From: Microbacterium croceum
Lineage (GTDB): Bacteria > Actinomycetota > Actinomycetes > Actinomycetales > Microbacteriaceae
DNA: 64,000 bases
Assembly: GCF_023091245.1 (NCBI RefSeq)
Contig: NZ_JAHWXN010000001.1
Location: 2,170,001 to 2,234,000, forward strand
Direction of reading: 5' to 3'
Position 1 is the first letter of the stretch. The number at the start of each line of letters is the position of its first letter. Below the pieces are notes generated by a model that saw only the letters and a program-made list of their open reading frames with translations, was not told where the DNA came from and did no database searches. Shown here piece after piece: positions 9,372 to 17,387 of this stretch. A program made the translations under genes and the position numbers.

Positions 9372-9386
9372 TCGGAACCGTTCGAT

Positions 9387-9427
9387 CAGAACCCGGGTGT
9401 CTCCGTTGCGGAGGCACCCGGGTTCTG
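9387..9427 (+). terminator. Strong hairpin terminator of pnp
   Basis: CAGAACCCGGGTG (9387-9399) pairs perfectly with CACCCGGGTTCTG (9415-9427), and an inner CTCCG-TTG-CGGAG extends the stem to about 19 bp with one G-T pair. It lies 15 bases after the pnp stop. The following bases are not T-rich, as is usual in high-GC actinobacteria. Confidence 0.85.
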
Positions 9428-9589
9428 TCATATGCGGTGTGACCAAACCGTTATGCGAAGTTTTCGCGCCGTTCCCCGGATTGGTCGGAGTGTTCGCCGA
9501 AGTCGCTTACCCTCGAAGTACGCACCGGGGGGTGCAGATCATGGCAGGTACGCAGGTCGGAACGCACTGACCGATGCGGGGGTGAGAGT

Positions 9590-10618
9590 ATGCGGTTGTT
9601 CAGCGTAGGCGCAGGGGCGTCCGCAGAGCGTGCCCCGCAGGAGGTTGCGGAGCATCCATCCGCGCCCATTCCGATCGTCGGCCCCGGAATAGGAGAGTCC
9701 ATCCGCGTCCCGCTCGGCGAGACCGGTCTGGAGACGTTCCCGCTGATGCTGGGAGCTGCGGAGTTCGGATGGAACGTCGACCTCGAGACGAGCCACGGCA
9801 TCCTCGATCGCTACGTGGAGTTCGGCGGCAACGCCGTGCACACCGCCGACGGCTTCTCGGGAGGACGCAGCGAGCACATCATCGGTCAGTGGCTGCGGTC
9901 ACGGGGCCTTCGCGATCGCACGCTTCTCAGCGTCAGGATCGGCGCGCACGCCGATAACCCGGGTCTGGGGTCGGTGAACCTCGTCCGCGCTGTGGAGGGA
10001 TCGCTCACGCGGCTCGGAGTCGAACGCATCGACGTGCTGCATCTCGACGCGACGCTCGACGCCACCACGAACCTGGAAGACACCCTCGCCACTGTCGAGT
10101 GGCTGTCGGATGCCGGCAAGGTCGGAGCGATCGGAGCCTTCGGTTTCGCCCCGGAGCGGCTCGTGGAAGCGCGTATCCTCGCATCGGCGGGTTACCCCCG
10201 CATCCAGGTGATCGACGCCCCGTACAACCTCATCCGCCGTCAACCCTTCGAGGGCGATCTCCGTCTTGTCGCCGGCGCTCAGGGCCTTGCCGTCACGCCC
10301 TCGCACGCGCTGGAGCACGGATTCCTGTCCGGGCGCCATCGCCGGAAGGCGCTGACAACTCAGGGCGTGCGCGGCGAGCAGCTGCGGGGGCACCTCAACC
10401 GTCGAGGGATCAAGATCCTCCGTGCACTCGACCAGGTAGCCGAAGAGCTGTCCGTGCCTGTCGCGGCGGTGTCGATCGCCTGGCTGCTGGCGCAGCGCAC
10501 TGTCGCCGCCCCTATCGTGAACACGTTCGCGACTGAGCATGTCGATGAGCTGATGCAGGGTGCCGGTGTCACACTGTCTCGCGTACAGGTCGCAGAGCTC
10601 ACGCGTGCGGGGAACTGA
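9590..10618 (+). CDS. Aldo/keto reductase family protein with altered catalytic tetrad
   Basis: A 342-residue protein with the (beta/alpha)8 layout of aldo/keto reductases: a strand near residue 52 (LMLGAAEFGW), then NAVHTADGFSGGRSEHIIGQ, a segment with SLTRLGVERID, and a C-terminal SIAWLLAQRTVAAPIV like the usual NADPH-binding end. Compared with the family's Asp-Tyr-Lys-His tetrad, Asp is kept in TAD, but Tyr reads Phe (DGF), the Lys of the normal TK-G motif reads Arg (SVRIG), and the His position appears replaced (DVLHLD). About 45 extra residues precede the barrel. It may be catalytically weak or a binding protein; function unknown. Only a weak GGGTGAG ribosome site precedes the ATG. Confidence 0.75.
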   Translation: MRLFSVGAGASAERAPQEVAEHPSAPIPIVGPGIGESIRVPLGETGLETFPLMLGAAEFGWNVDLETSHGILDRYVEFGGNAVHTADGFSGGRSEHIIGQWLRSRGLRDRTLLSVRIGAHADNPGLGSVNLVRAVEGSLTRLGVERIDVLHLDATLDATTNLEDTLATVEWLSDAGKVGAIGAFGFAPERLVEARILASAGYPRIQVIDAPYNLIRRQPFEGDLRLVAGAQGLAVTPSHALEHGFLSGRHRRKALTTQGVRGEQLRGHLNRRGIKILRALDQVAEELSVPVAAVSIAWLLAQRTVAAPIVNTFATEHVDELMQGAGVTLSRVQVAELTRAGN

Positions 10619-10687
10619 GCACCGTCGCACCCGTGACATAGAGTGGAAGAGAAGCCCGGCAGATGCTGGCAATGAAGCGAGCGGGTT

Positions 10688-11290
10688 GTGACGCACTACA
10701 TATATCTGGTCAGACACGGTGAACATCAGGATGCCGAGCACGGCCTCGCCGACGGACCCTTGTCGCCACGAGGACAGCGCCAGGCAGAGCTGATCGCCGA
10801 CCGGCTCTCCGGGCTCCCACTGGATGCCGTCTGGCATTCGCCGCTGTTGCGCGCGAACGAGACCGCTCGTGCGATCGCCGGTCGTCTGCCCTCGGTCGAC
10901 CCCGAGCCGACCGCGCTGCTGTTCGACTGCGTTCCGACGGGGATGACCGAGGAGACTCCGGCCGTCTTCGAGCCGTTCTTCGGCTCGGTCACCGAGGCCG
11001 AGATCGAGGCCGGCGGCGCACAGATGTTCGACGCGGTCAACGAGTTCCTGGTGCGCAAGCCGGGTGATGTGCACGAGGTGCTGATCACGCACAACTTCGT
11101 GATCTCGTGGTTCGTCCGCGAGGTTCTCGGCGCACCGGAATGGCGGTGGATGACCCTGAACCAGGCCCACTGCGGTCTGACGATCATCGCGCAGAAGCAG
11201 GGACGCCCCTGGACCTTGTTGACGCACAATGACACCGGACACCTGCCGGTTGAGCTGCGGACCGGTATCCCGGACGCGCTTCCCGTCTGA
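10688..11290 (+). CDS. Histidine phosphatase family protein (phosphoglycerate mutase-like)
   Basis: A 200-residue member of the histidine phosphatase superfamily. LVRHGEH (about residues 7-13) holds the phospho-accepting His; GPLSPRGQRQAELIADRL follows, then SPLLRANETA with the phosphate-binding Arg, and a late LITHNFVISWFV carrying the second catalytic His. Such proteins dephosphorylate sugars, nucleotides or proteins; the substrate cannot be read from sequence. The start is a GTG with only a weak purine tract upstream. It lies before dapB on the same strand, but dapB has its own predicted leaderless promoter. Confidence 0.85.
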   Translation: MTHYIYLVRHGEHQDAEHGLADGPLSPRGQRQAELIADRLSGLPLDAVWHSPLLRANETARAIAGRLPSVDPEPTALLFDCVPTGMTEETPAVFEPFFGSVTEAEIEAGGAQMFDAVNEFLVRKPGDVHEVLITHNFVISWFVREVLGAPEWRWMTLNQAHCGLTIIAQKQGRPWTLLTHNDTGHLPVELRTGIPDALPV

Positions 11291-11363
11291 GCTGCGCGCG
11301 GTCGGTCCCCGGTCCTCGCGGTCACGCCCCGCGCGCCCCGGCCGTCAGGTCAGCCCCGCTCAA

Positions 11364-11375
11364 TAGACTGGATAC
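11364..11375 (+). promoter_or_regulatory. Leaderless-type -10 element for dapB
   Basis: TAGACT (11364-11369) then 6 bases and the dapB ATG at 11376. No ribosome site is present. Confidence 0.65.
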
Positions 11376-12116
11376 ATGACCACGCAGGTAGCACTCGTCG
11401 GCGGAACCGGGAAGCTCGGCACGATCATCCATGCGGTGGTCGACGAGCTCGAGGGGTTCGAGGTGAGCCGAGTGCTGACCTCTCGCAGCGACCTGTCGGA
11501 GCTCGCCGGCGCCGACCTCGTGGTCGACGCGTCGACTCCGCAGGTGAGCATCGACGTGGTGCGTTCGGCGATTGAGCACGGCGTCAACGTCCTGGTGGCG
11601 ACGTCGGGCTGGTCGGCAGAGCGCATCGCTCTCGTGCGTCCTCTCGCCGAAGCGGCCGGCACAGGTGTCGTGTTCATCCCCAACTTCTCGTTGGGCTCGG
11701 TTCTGGGCTCGGCACTGGCCGCGGCCGCTGCGCCGTTCTTCGGCTCGGCAGAGATCATCGAGGCTCACCGCGAGACCAAGATCGACTCGCCCAGCGGCAC
11801 CGCTGTGCGCACGGCAGAGCTGATCGCCGCCGCCCGCGTCGAACAGGGACCGGTGAGCGCTCCGCATGCAGACCAGCGTGCGCGCGGCCAGCAGGTCGGC
11901 AGCGTTCCGATCCACTCCCTGCGTCGGCCCGGTGTGGTCGCCAAGCAGGAGGTCATCCTGTCCGGGCCCGGCGAATCACTCACCTTCACGCACGATACGA
12001 CCGACCCCGCGCTGGCCTATGCGCCGGGCATCCGTCTCGCCGTGCCGTTCGCCGCGCAGGCCACCGGCGTCGTCGTCGGGCTCGAGAACATGATCGACAT
12101 CGGCATCCGCTCATGA
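11376..12116 (+). CDS. dapB: 4-hydroxy-tetrahydrodipicolinate reductase
   Basis: Second step of the diaminopimelate/lysine pathway: NAD(P)H reduction of hydroxy-tetrahydrodipicolinate. 246 residues, typical for actinobacteria. The N-terminal Rossmann motif is VGGTGKLGT; VDASTP and the NVLVATSGW segment line the cofactor site, and EAHRETKIDSPSGTA is the substrate-binding family signature (usual E-x-H-x-x-x-K-x-D-x-P-S-G-T-A). The C-terminus has the usual GLENMIDIGIR ending. It overlaps the next gene by ATGA, so the downstream membrane protein is translationally coupled. Confidence 0.95.
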   Translation: MTTQVALVGGTGKLGTIIHAVVDELEGFEVSRVLTSRSDLSELAGADLVVDASTPQVSIDVVRSAIEHGVNVLVATSGWSAERIALVRPLAEAAGTGVVFIPNFSLGSVLGSALAAAAAPFFGSAEIIEAHRETKIDSPSGTAVRTAELIAAARVEQGPVSAPHADQRARGQQVGSVPIHSLRRPGVVAKQEVILSGPGESLTFTHDTTDPALAYAPGIRLAVPFAAQATGVVVGLENMIDIGIRS

Positions 12117-12550
12117 TCTCGCGCATCGGCGTGGGCGTCATGGCGCTGTGCCTTGCGCTGTACATCGTGGTGGTGGGACAGCGGGCTGTCCTGATGCTCA
12201 CGACGGGGGAGCCGATCGCGATCGCCATCGGGGTCGCCCTGATCGTGATGCCGTTGATCGGTGCCTGGGCGCTGGTGCGCGAGATGCAGTTCGGTTTCGC
12301 GGCCGACAAGCTCGGCCGCACCTTGGACGCGGAGGGCGGGATGCCGCAGGCGGAGACCGAGCTCACCCCCAGCGGCCGCATCGCCAAGGGCGACGCCGAT
12401 CCGATGATCGCGCGCTACACCGCCGAGGCGGAAGCCGCGCCGGCCGAATGGCGCGCCTGGTTCCGGCTGGGAGTCGTGCAGGACGCGGCCGGGCGCCGCA
12501 AGGACGCCCGGGCCAGCATCCGCGAGGCGATCCGCCTCTCGCGCTCCTGA
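12113..12550 (+). CDS. Membrane-anchored hypothetical protein, possible TPR-like C-terminus
   Basis: A 145-residue protein whose start overlaps the dapB stop by 4 bases. Two hydrophobic helices (about residues 5-30 and 37-58) precede a soluble part. The last 50 residues, including AEWRAWFRLGVVQDAAGR and DARASIREAIRLSR, look like one tetratricopeptide-like helix pair. No specific family is recognised. The tight coupling to dapB is common in actinobacteria but gives no function. Confidence 0.75.
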   Translation: MISRIGVGVMALCLALYIVVVGQRAVLMLTTGEPIAIAIGVALIVMPLIGAWALVREMQFGFAADKLGRTLDAEGGMPQAETELTPSGRIAKGDADPMIARYTAEAEAAPAEWRAWFRLGVVQDAAGRRKDARASIREAIRLSRS

Positions 12551-12558
12551 GAACAGCG

Positions 12559-12984
12559 TCAGGCGAGTGTCGCCTCGAGCGTGATCTCGATGCCGGCGAG
12601 AGCCTGTGAGACCGGGCAGCCGGTCTTGGCCTCGTCGGCGATGTCCTGGAACGCCTCCGGGCTGAGTCCCGGCACGACCGCGTTGACGTTGAGGTGGCTG
12701 CCGGTGATGCCGACTCCGGGCTTGAAGGTGACCGAGGCACTGGTGTTCACGCGCTCCGGTGGGGTGCCGTTCTCGCTCAGCGCGTGCGAGAGCGCCATGC
12801 TGAAGCACGAGGCGTGAGCCGCCGCGATGAGCTCTTCCGGGGTGGTGGTGGTGTCGCTGCCCTCGCTGCGCGCCTTCCAGTTGATCGGGAAGGTGCCCAG
12901 GTTCGAGGTCGAGAACGCGACGGTGCCGGAACCTTCGGCGAGTGATCCGGTCCAGGTGGTGGTCGCTTCGCTGGTGACGGGCAT
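12559..12984 (-). CDS. osmC: OsmC family peroxiredoxin
   Basis: A 141-residue OsmC/Ohr-family thiol peroxidase that reduces organic hydroperoxides. Both redox cysteines are visible: AHASCFSMALSHAL (about residue 60) and KTGCPVSQAL (about residue 124). The N-terminus MPVTSEATTTWTGSLAEG resembles OsmC more than Ohr. The start at 12984 is supported by GGAGGAA just upstream on the minus strand. It leads a minus-strand stretch next to two further predicted redox genes. Confidence 0.9.
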   Translation of the reverse strand: MPVTSEATTTWTGSLAEGSGTVAFSTSNLGTFPINWKARSEGSDTTTTPEELIAAAHASCFSMALSHALSENGTPPERVNTSASVTFKPGVGITGSHLNVNAVVPGLSPEAFQDIADEAKTGCPVSQALAGIEITLEATLA

Positions 12985-13071
12985 GATTCCTCCGGTTCTC
13001 GCGCTCTGCTCGGTGTGCACGGCGCGCGTCCCGGCCAGCCTATCCATCCCGCACGGGCGACGGAACAGGGC

Positions 13072-13644
13072 TCAGACGGTCGAGGCCCCGCGTCCCAGGA
13101 GCCCCGCGCGCTGGAGCAGCAGGTAGAGCTGGCAGCCGAGGCAGAGCCCGAACGCGGCGTTGAGGAACGCGGCGATGAAGGCCGCTCCTGTGGCGATGGG
13201 CAGCGCCCACGGCACGCCGGCGAGGTGCAGTATCAGTCCGACTGAGACCACGAAGAGACCGACGCCCTGGGCGAAGCGCGGCGGACGCGGATCCTCGAGC
13301 TCGGTGGGGGCGGACAGGCGTGGACGGATGACACGGCGGAAGATCACGCCCCACGGTGCGGTCTGCGGCGATGCCACACTCCAGACGAAGAGCAGGGCGA
13401 TCACGACGGTGAGGAGGAATCCCGGATCCAGCGCGCGCTGCAGCAGGGGAGCGGCGCTGACCGCCCAGGACTGCGGAGCCACGAACGCGAAGTCGAAGCC
13501 GGGGGAGATCGCGAACCAGCTCCCCGGAAACCTCGCCGTGGAGATGCCGATCAGTGCCAGGAAGGTCGCCACGATCAGCAGCAATGCGGTGATCGTGGCG
13601 GCGAAGCGAGGACCGCGGGGGTCGATGCCGGCGGGAGTGGTCAT
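13072..13644 (-). CDS. DUF4395 family membrane protein
   Basis: A 190-residue protein with four predicted membrane helices: about residues 14-36, 66-87, 127-145 and 148-168. The last helix ends in FGLCLGCQLYLLLQR, the conserved C-x-x-C-containing signature of DUF4395. Actinobacterial DUF4395 genes commonly sit beside thioredoxin-like genes, as here (27 bases downstream of one). A role in membrane thiol transfer is inferred; no activity is established. Confidence 0.85.
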   Translation of the reverse strand: MTTPAGIDPRGPRFAATITALLLIVATFLALIGISTARFPGSWFAISPGFDFAFVAPQSWAVSAAPLLQRALDPGFLLTVVIALLFVWSVASPQTAPWGVIFRRVIRPRLSAPTELEDPRPPRFAQGVGLFVVSVGLILHLAGVPWALPIATGAAFIAAFLNAAFGLCLGCQLYLLLQRAGLLGRGASTV

Positions 13645-13665
13645 CTCTGCTCCAGTCTTCGCGCG

Positions 13666-14079
13666 TCAGACGGCGGCGAGGGCTTCGGTGAGGGCGTGCT
13701 GGTGAGGCACACCATGGAACCGCGCGCGGACGGCGCCGGTGTTGTCGATCAGGAAGGTCGTCGGCGTCTGCAGCACCTTGTAGCGCGCAGAGAGGTCAGG
13801 GCGATGGGTGAGGTCGACCTCGATGTGGGTCAGACCGTCGTGGTTCTCCGTGTAGCTGTGCAGCATGCGCCGCACCTGCGGGCAGCGGGTGCACATCTCG
13901 GTGCTGAACTGCACGAGCGTCGCGCGCGAGCCGAGGGCGGCGGATGCCGCGTCGCGCGCATCGAATCGTAGTGCGCCACCGGCACGGCGGCGGCCGTCGA
14001 GGCGCCTCTGCATCACGCCGATCATCACGGCCAGCACGAGGAGTGCTGCCGCGATTCCCAGAGCGAGCGCAGGCGACAT
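13666..14079 (-). CDS. Membrane-anchored thioredoxin-like protein
   Basis: A 137-residue protein with an N-terminal membrane helix (about residues 3-22) and a thioredoxin fold. The active site is [10 protein letters not shown], a C-T-R-C motif rather than the C-G-P-C of thioredoxin; the cis-Pro is in [10 protein letters not shown]. The downstream DUF4395 gene also carries a C-x-x-C, suggesting electron relay across or at the membrane. The ATG is preceded at 6 bases by TACTCT, so the transcript is probably leaderless. Confidence 0.85.
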   Translation of the reverse strand: MSPALALGIAAALLVLAVMIGVMQRRLDGRRRAGGALRFDARDAASAALGSRATLVQFSTEMCTRCPQVRRMLHSYTENHDGLTHIEVDLTHRPDLSARYKVLQTPTTFLIDNTGAVRARFHGVPHQHALTEALAAV

Positions 14080-14091
14080 GGGACGAGAGTA
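14080..14091 (-). promoter_or_regulatory. Leaderless-type -10 element for the thioredoxin-like gene
   Basis: On the minus strand TACTCT (14086-14091) is followed by 6 bases and the ATG. Confidence 0.6.
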
Positions 14092-14184
14092 CGCCGCTGC
14101 AGAGGGGGCGAGCGTCGATGTGTCACACCATGACATCCGCATCCGGCGCGCGTCGGCATCCGCCCGCACGGGGGAGTCGACGGG

Positions 14185-14197
14185 TATCGTTGCATTC
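14185..14197 (+). promoter_or_regulatory. Leaderless-type -10 element for thyA
   Basis: TATCGT (14185-14190), 7 bases, then the thyA ATG at 14198. It fixes the thyA start within a much longer open frame. Confidence 0.6.
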
Positions 14198-15007
14198 ATG
14201 AGCGCAGCCGTCCCGACGCCGTATGAAGACCTGCTCCGCGACGTTCTCGAGAGCGGTACGCACAAGTCCGATCGGACGGGTACGGGCACGACCAGCGTGT
14301 TCGGTCGCCAGATCCGCTTCGACCTCTCGCAGGGCTTCCCCCTGATCACGACCAAGCGCGTGCATTTCAAGTCGATCGCCTACGAGCTGCTCTGGTTCCT
14401 CCGGGGCGATTCCAATGTGCGGTGGCTGCAGGACAACGGCGTGACGATCTGGGACGAGTGGGCCGACGAATCCGGCGACCTCGGTCCGGTCTACGGGGTG
14501 CAGTGGCGTTCCTGGCCCAAGCCCGGCGGTGAGAGCATCGACCAGCTCTCCGAGGTCGTCGAGCAGATCCGCCGGTCTCCCGATTCGCGGAGGCTCATCG
14601 TCTCGGCCTGGAACCCGGCCGACATCCCCGACATGGCGCTCGCTCCGTGCCATGCGTTGTTCCAGTTCTATGTCGCAGACGGCAAGCTCTCGTGCCAGCT
14701 CTATCAGCGCAGCGCGGACCTGTTCCTCGGAGTGCCGTTCAACATCGCCTCCTACGCGCTGCTCACTCTGATGGTCGCCCAGCAGGTCGGCCTCAAGCCC
14801 GGCGACTTCGTCTGGACCGGTGGCGACTGCCACATCTACGACAACCACGTCGACCAGGTGCGCGAGCAGCTGTCGCGCGACCCGTACCCTTACCCGACCC
14901 TCCGGTTCGGGCGGACGCCGGAGTCGATCTTCGACTACACGTTCGATGACTTCGTGGTCGAGGACTATCAGCACCACCCGGCGATCCGGGCGGCGGTGGC
15001 GGTATGA
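14198..15007 (+). CDS. thyA: Thymidylate synthase
   Basis: Classical ThyA, 269 residues: dUMP + methylene-THF gives dTMP + dihydrofolate. Signatures are [11 protein letters not shown], the phosphate-binding [16 protein letters not shown], the catalytic Cys in [12 protein letters not shown] (about residue 151) and [16 protein letters not shown]. Its stop overlaps the folA start by 4 bases (ATGA), so dTMP synthesis and dihydrofolate recycling are translationally coupled. Confidence 0.97.
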   Translation: MSAAVPTPYEDLLRDVLESGTHKSDRTGTGTTSVFGRQIRFDLSQGFPLITTKRVHFKSIAYELLWFLRGDSNVRWLQDNGVTIWDEWADESGDLGPVYGVQWRSWPKPGGESIDQLSEVVEQIRRSPDSRRLIVSAWNPADIPDMALAPCHALFQFYVADGKLSCQLYQRSADLFLGVPFNIASYALLTLMVAQQVGLKPGDFVWTGGDCHIYDNHVDQVREQLSRDPYPYPTLRFGRTPESIFDYTFDDFVVEDYQHHPAIRAAVAV

Positions 15008-15480
15008 CCTGGGTCGGACTCATCTGGGCAGAGGCCGACGGCGGCGTCATCGGCGCAGAGGGTGGCATGCCGTGGCATGTGCCGGAGGACCTCGCGCACT
15101 TCAAGGAGGTCACCCTGGGCGCGCCCGTCGTGATGGGACGCAAGACCTGGGATTCTCTGCCTGAGCGCTTCCGCCCTCTGCCGGGGCGCCAGAACATCGT
15201 CGTCACCCGCCAGCTGCACTGGAGCGCGGAGGGAGCGCACCGTGCCGCGACCGTCGCCGAGGCCGTGCGAGGCCTGGACAAGGTGTGGATCATCGGAGGC
15301 GCGGAGATCTTCCGTCAGGTGATCGGTGACGCCGACCGCCTCGAGGTCACCGAGTTGGATCTCGCGGTCGAGGGTGACGCGTACGCGCCGTCGAAGGCCG
15401 GATGGCGGCTCGTCGATGAAGGCGAGTGGCAGACCTCCCGCACGGGCATCCGCTACCGCTTCGTGGGATACGAGCGCTGA
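15004..15480 (+). CDS. folA: Dihydrofolate reductase
   Basis: 158-residue DHFR that reduces dihydrofolate from the ThyA reaction with [25 protein letters not shown] contains the Met20-type loop with the conserved Trp and the active-site Asp; GRKTWDSLP and [11 protein letters not shown] are the cofactor motifs. It overlaps thyA by 4 bases upstream and the SDR gene by 1 base downstream, forming a three-gene operon. Confidence 0.97.
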   Translation: MTWVGLIWAEADGGVIGAEGGMPWHVPEDLAHFKEVTLGAPVVMGRKTWDSLPERFRPLPGRQNIVVTRQLHWSAEGAHRAATVAEAVRGLDKVWIIGGAEIFRQVIGDADRLEVTELDLAVEGDAYAPSKAGWRLVDEGEWQTSRTGIRYRFVGYER

Positions 15481-16241
15481 TGCCCACTGCACTGATCACC
15501 GGAGCGAGCGCGGGGCTCGGCGCGGAGTTCGCACGTCAGCTCGCGCGCCGCCGTGCTGATCTCATCCTGGTCGCCCGCTCCGGCGAGGCGCTGGAACAGC
15601 TGGCGGCGGAACTGCGCAGCTCACACGGTGTCGCGGTCGAAGTGCTCACGGCAGACCTCGCCGTCGAAGCCGATGTCGAACGCGTCGCCGACCGTCTGCG
15701 CGATGCAGACGATCCCGTCGATCTGCTCGTGAACAACGCCGGTTTCGGCCTGCCGCTGCAGTTCGCCGACAATGACATCGATGACGAGGTCCGGCATCTG
15801 CGCGTACACGTCGAGGCTTCGATGCGATTGATGCACGCCGCGTTGCAGACGATGCGCGGTCGTGGTGGTCGGATCATCAACGTGGCCTCGGTCGCCGGAT
15901 TCATCTCCCGCTCCACCTACTCGGCCTGCAAGGCCTGGCTGATCGGTTTCAGCCGCTGGGCCAACGTGGAGTATGCACGCGATCGCGTGAGCGTCACAGC
16001 GGTGTGCCCCGGGTTCACGCACACGTCGTTCCACGAGCGCATGGGTCTCGCCGTCGGTGAAGAGGGAATTCCCGGAATCATGTGGCTGAACGCCTCCGCT
16101 GTCGTGCGGGAGGGGCTGCATGACGCCGCTCGCGGCAAGGCAGTCTCGATCCCGTCTTGGCGCTACAAGGCGATCGTGGCGCTGACGCGCGTGCTGCCGA
16201 GGCCTCTGACGTCCGGCGTCGCGCGGCGCGGCCGCGTCTGA
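15480..16241 (+). CDS. Short-chain dehydrogenase/reductase
   Basis: A 253-residue classical SDR. Cofactor motif TGASAGLG near the start, NNAG at about residue 87, catalytic Ser in NVASVAG, and the Y-x-x-x-K motif as YSACK (about residue 146). The LVARSG after beta-2 suggests NADP(H). Its ATG overlaps the folA stop by one base, so it is co-translated with thyA-folA. Substrate unknown; it may simply share the promoter rather than the pathway. Confidence 0.88.
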   Translation: MPTALITGASAGLGAEFARQLARRRADLILVARSGEALEQLAAELRSSHGVAVEVLTADLAVEADVERVADRLRDADDPVDLLVNNAGFGLPLQFADNDIDDEVRHLRVHVEASMRLMHAALQTMRGRGGRIINVASVAGFISRSTYSACKAWLIGFSRWANVEYARDRVSVTAVCPGFTHTSFHERMGLAVGEEGIPGIMWLNASAVVREGLHDAARGKAVSIPSWRYKAIVALTRVLPRPLTSGVARRGRV

Positions 16242-16346
16242 GCAGCGCGAAGAGATCGGCTGGGCTGCCGTCGCGAGGTGAGGTCGCCGTCGCGCGCGGT
16301 GACGTCGACGGGGCCGTCGCGTCCGCGTGACCAGCATCCGAGACGA

Positions 16347-16358
16347 TACGCTGGGTGC
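16347..16358 (+). promoter_or_regulatory. Leaderless-type -10 element for dapA
   Basis: TACGCT (16347-16352), 6 bases, then the dapA ATG at 16359. It selects this ATG within a frame that is open further upstream. Confidence 0.6.
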
Positions 16359-17336
16359 ATGACGCACTCGGGCAACCCCTTCGGACAGGTTCTCGTCGCG
16401 CTCGTCACTCCGATGACGGCCGATGGTGAAGTCGATTGGCCCGCCGTCGAGAAGCACATCGATGACGTCATCACCGCGGGTGCGGACGGCATCGTCGTGA
16501 CGGGGACGACCGGCGAGACCTCGACTCTGACGGACCCCGAGAAGCTGAAGCTCGTCGAGGTCGGCAAGTCGGTCTCCGCCGGGAGGGCGAAGATCATCAC
16601 CGGCGGTGGCTCAAACGAGACAGCACACGCCATCGAGCTCTACAAAGCCAGCGAGAAGGCCGGCGCCGACGGCATCATGATCGTCACGCCGTACTACAAC
16701 AAGCCGACCCAGGCGGGCATCCTCACTCACTTCCGGCTCGTGGCGGATGCCACTGATCTTCCGGTGATCCTCTACGACATCCCCGGTCGCACCGGCGTGC
16801 CCATCAAGTACGAGACGATCCTGCGCCTGGCCAAGCACCCGAACATCCTCGCCGTGAAGGACGCCAAGGGCGACTTCTCCGAGGTGAGCCGCGTGCTCAA
16901 CCAGACCGATCTGATGTACTTCTCGGGGGACGACGCGAATGTGCTGCCCCACCTCGCCATCGGCGCGACCGGTCTGATCGGTGTCACCGCGAACATCACG
17001 GCCACGCCGTATCGCACGATCATCGATGCGGTGAACCGGGGCGACCTGGCCACAGCGACCGCAGAGCACAAGCGGCTCGAGCCGTTGGTCCGCGCCGTCA
17101 TGACCCACGTTCCCGGCACCGTCGCAGCGAAGTACATCCTGCACGGCCTGGGACGCATCTCGAGTCCGCGCGTCCGTCTGCCCCTGGTCGGTCCCGAAGA
17201 GTGGGAGGCAGCGCTCATCGAGGACGAGCTCGACCTCGTGAACAGCGTCGCCGGCGCCGACTTCTCCAACTTCCGCCCTGACCGCAACGCGGCCGCGGGC
17301 GGTGCCCTGCCGAAGGTGCACGGCACGACGCGCTGA
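16359..17336 (+). CDS. dapA: 4-hydroxy-tetrahydrodipicolinate synthase
   Basis: 325-residue aldolase-type TIM barrel that condenses pyruvate with aspartate semialdehyde, the first committed step to diaminopimelate and lysine. GTTGETSTLT binds the pyruvate carboxyl, VTPYYNKPTQ provides the catalytic Tyr, and the Schiff-base Lys is in ILAVKDAKGDF (about residue 167). The dapA-rnj gene order is conserved in actinobacteria. A second DapA-superfamily gene at 39710-40612 lacks the pathway context and is treated as a different enzyme. Confidence 0.95.
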   Translation: MTHSGNPFGQVLVALVTPMTADGEVDWPAVEKHIDDVITAGADGIVVTGTTGETSTLTDPEKLKLVEVGKSVSAGRAKIITGGGSNETAHAIELYKASEKAGADGIMIVTPYYNKPTQAGILTHFRLVADATDLPVILYDIPGRTGVPIKYETILRLAKHPNILAVKDAKGDFSEVSRVLNQTDLMYFSGDDANVLPHLAIGATGLIGVTANITATPYRTIIDAVNRGDLATATAEHKRLEPLVRAVMTHVPGTVAAKYILHGLGRISSPRVRLPLVGPEEWEAALIEDELDLVNSVAGADFSNFRPDRNAAAGGALPKVHGTTR

Positions 17337-17354
17337 CGCGTCCCCATGAACGAA

Positions 17355-17373
17355 CGGACGCGCTCAGCGTCCG
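17355..17373 (+). other. Hairpin immediately before the rnj ribosome binding site
   Basis: CGGACGC (17355-17361) and GCGTCCG (17367-17373) form a perfect 7-bp stem with loop GCTCA, 3 bases before the TGAGGAGA ribosome site. An upstream GCGTCC (17338-17343) could pair with the same GGACGC, giving two alternative stems. It could be the dapA terminator or a translation/processing control for rnj. Confidence 0.4.
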
Positions 17374-17387
17374 ACTGAGGAGACAGC

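Noticed and set aside
6966..9446. Long minus-strand open frame opposite pnp (about 826 codons).
   Set aside because: It mirrors the third-position G/C bias of pnp, has Arg/Asp/Leu-rich shadow composition and no family motif. Similar antisense frames opposite ftsK (19672-21951) and ilvB (56415-58514) were rejected for the same reason.
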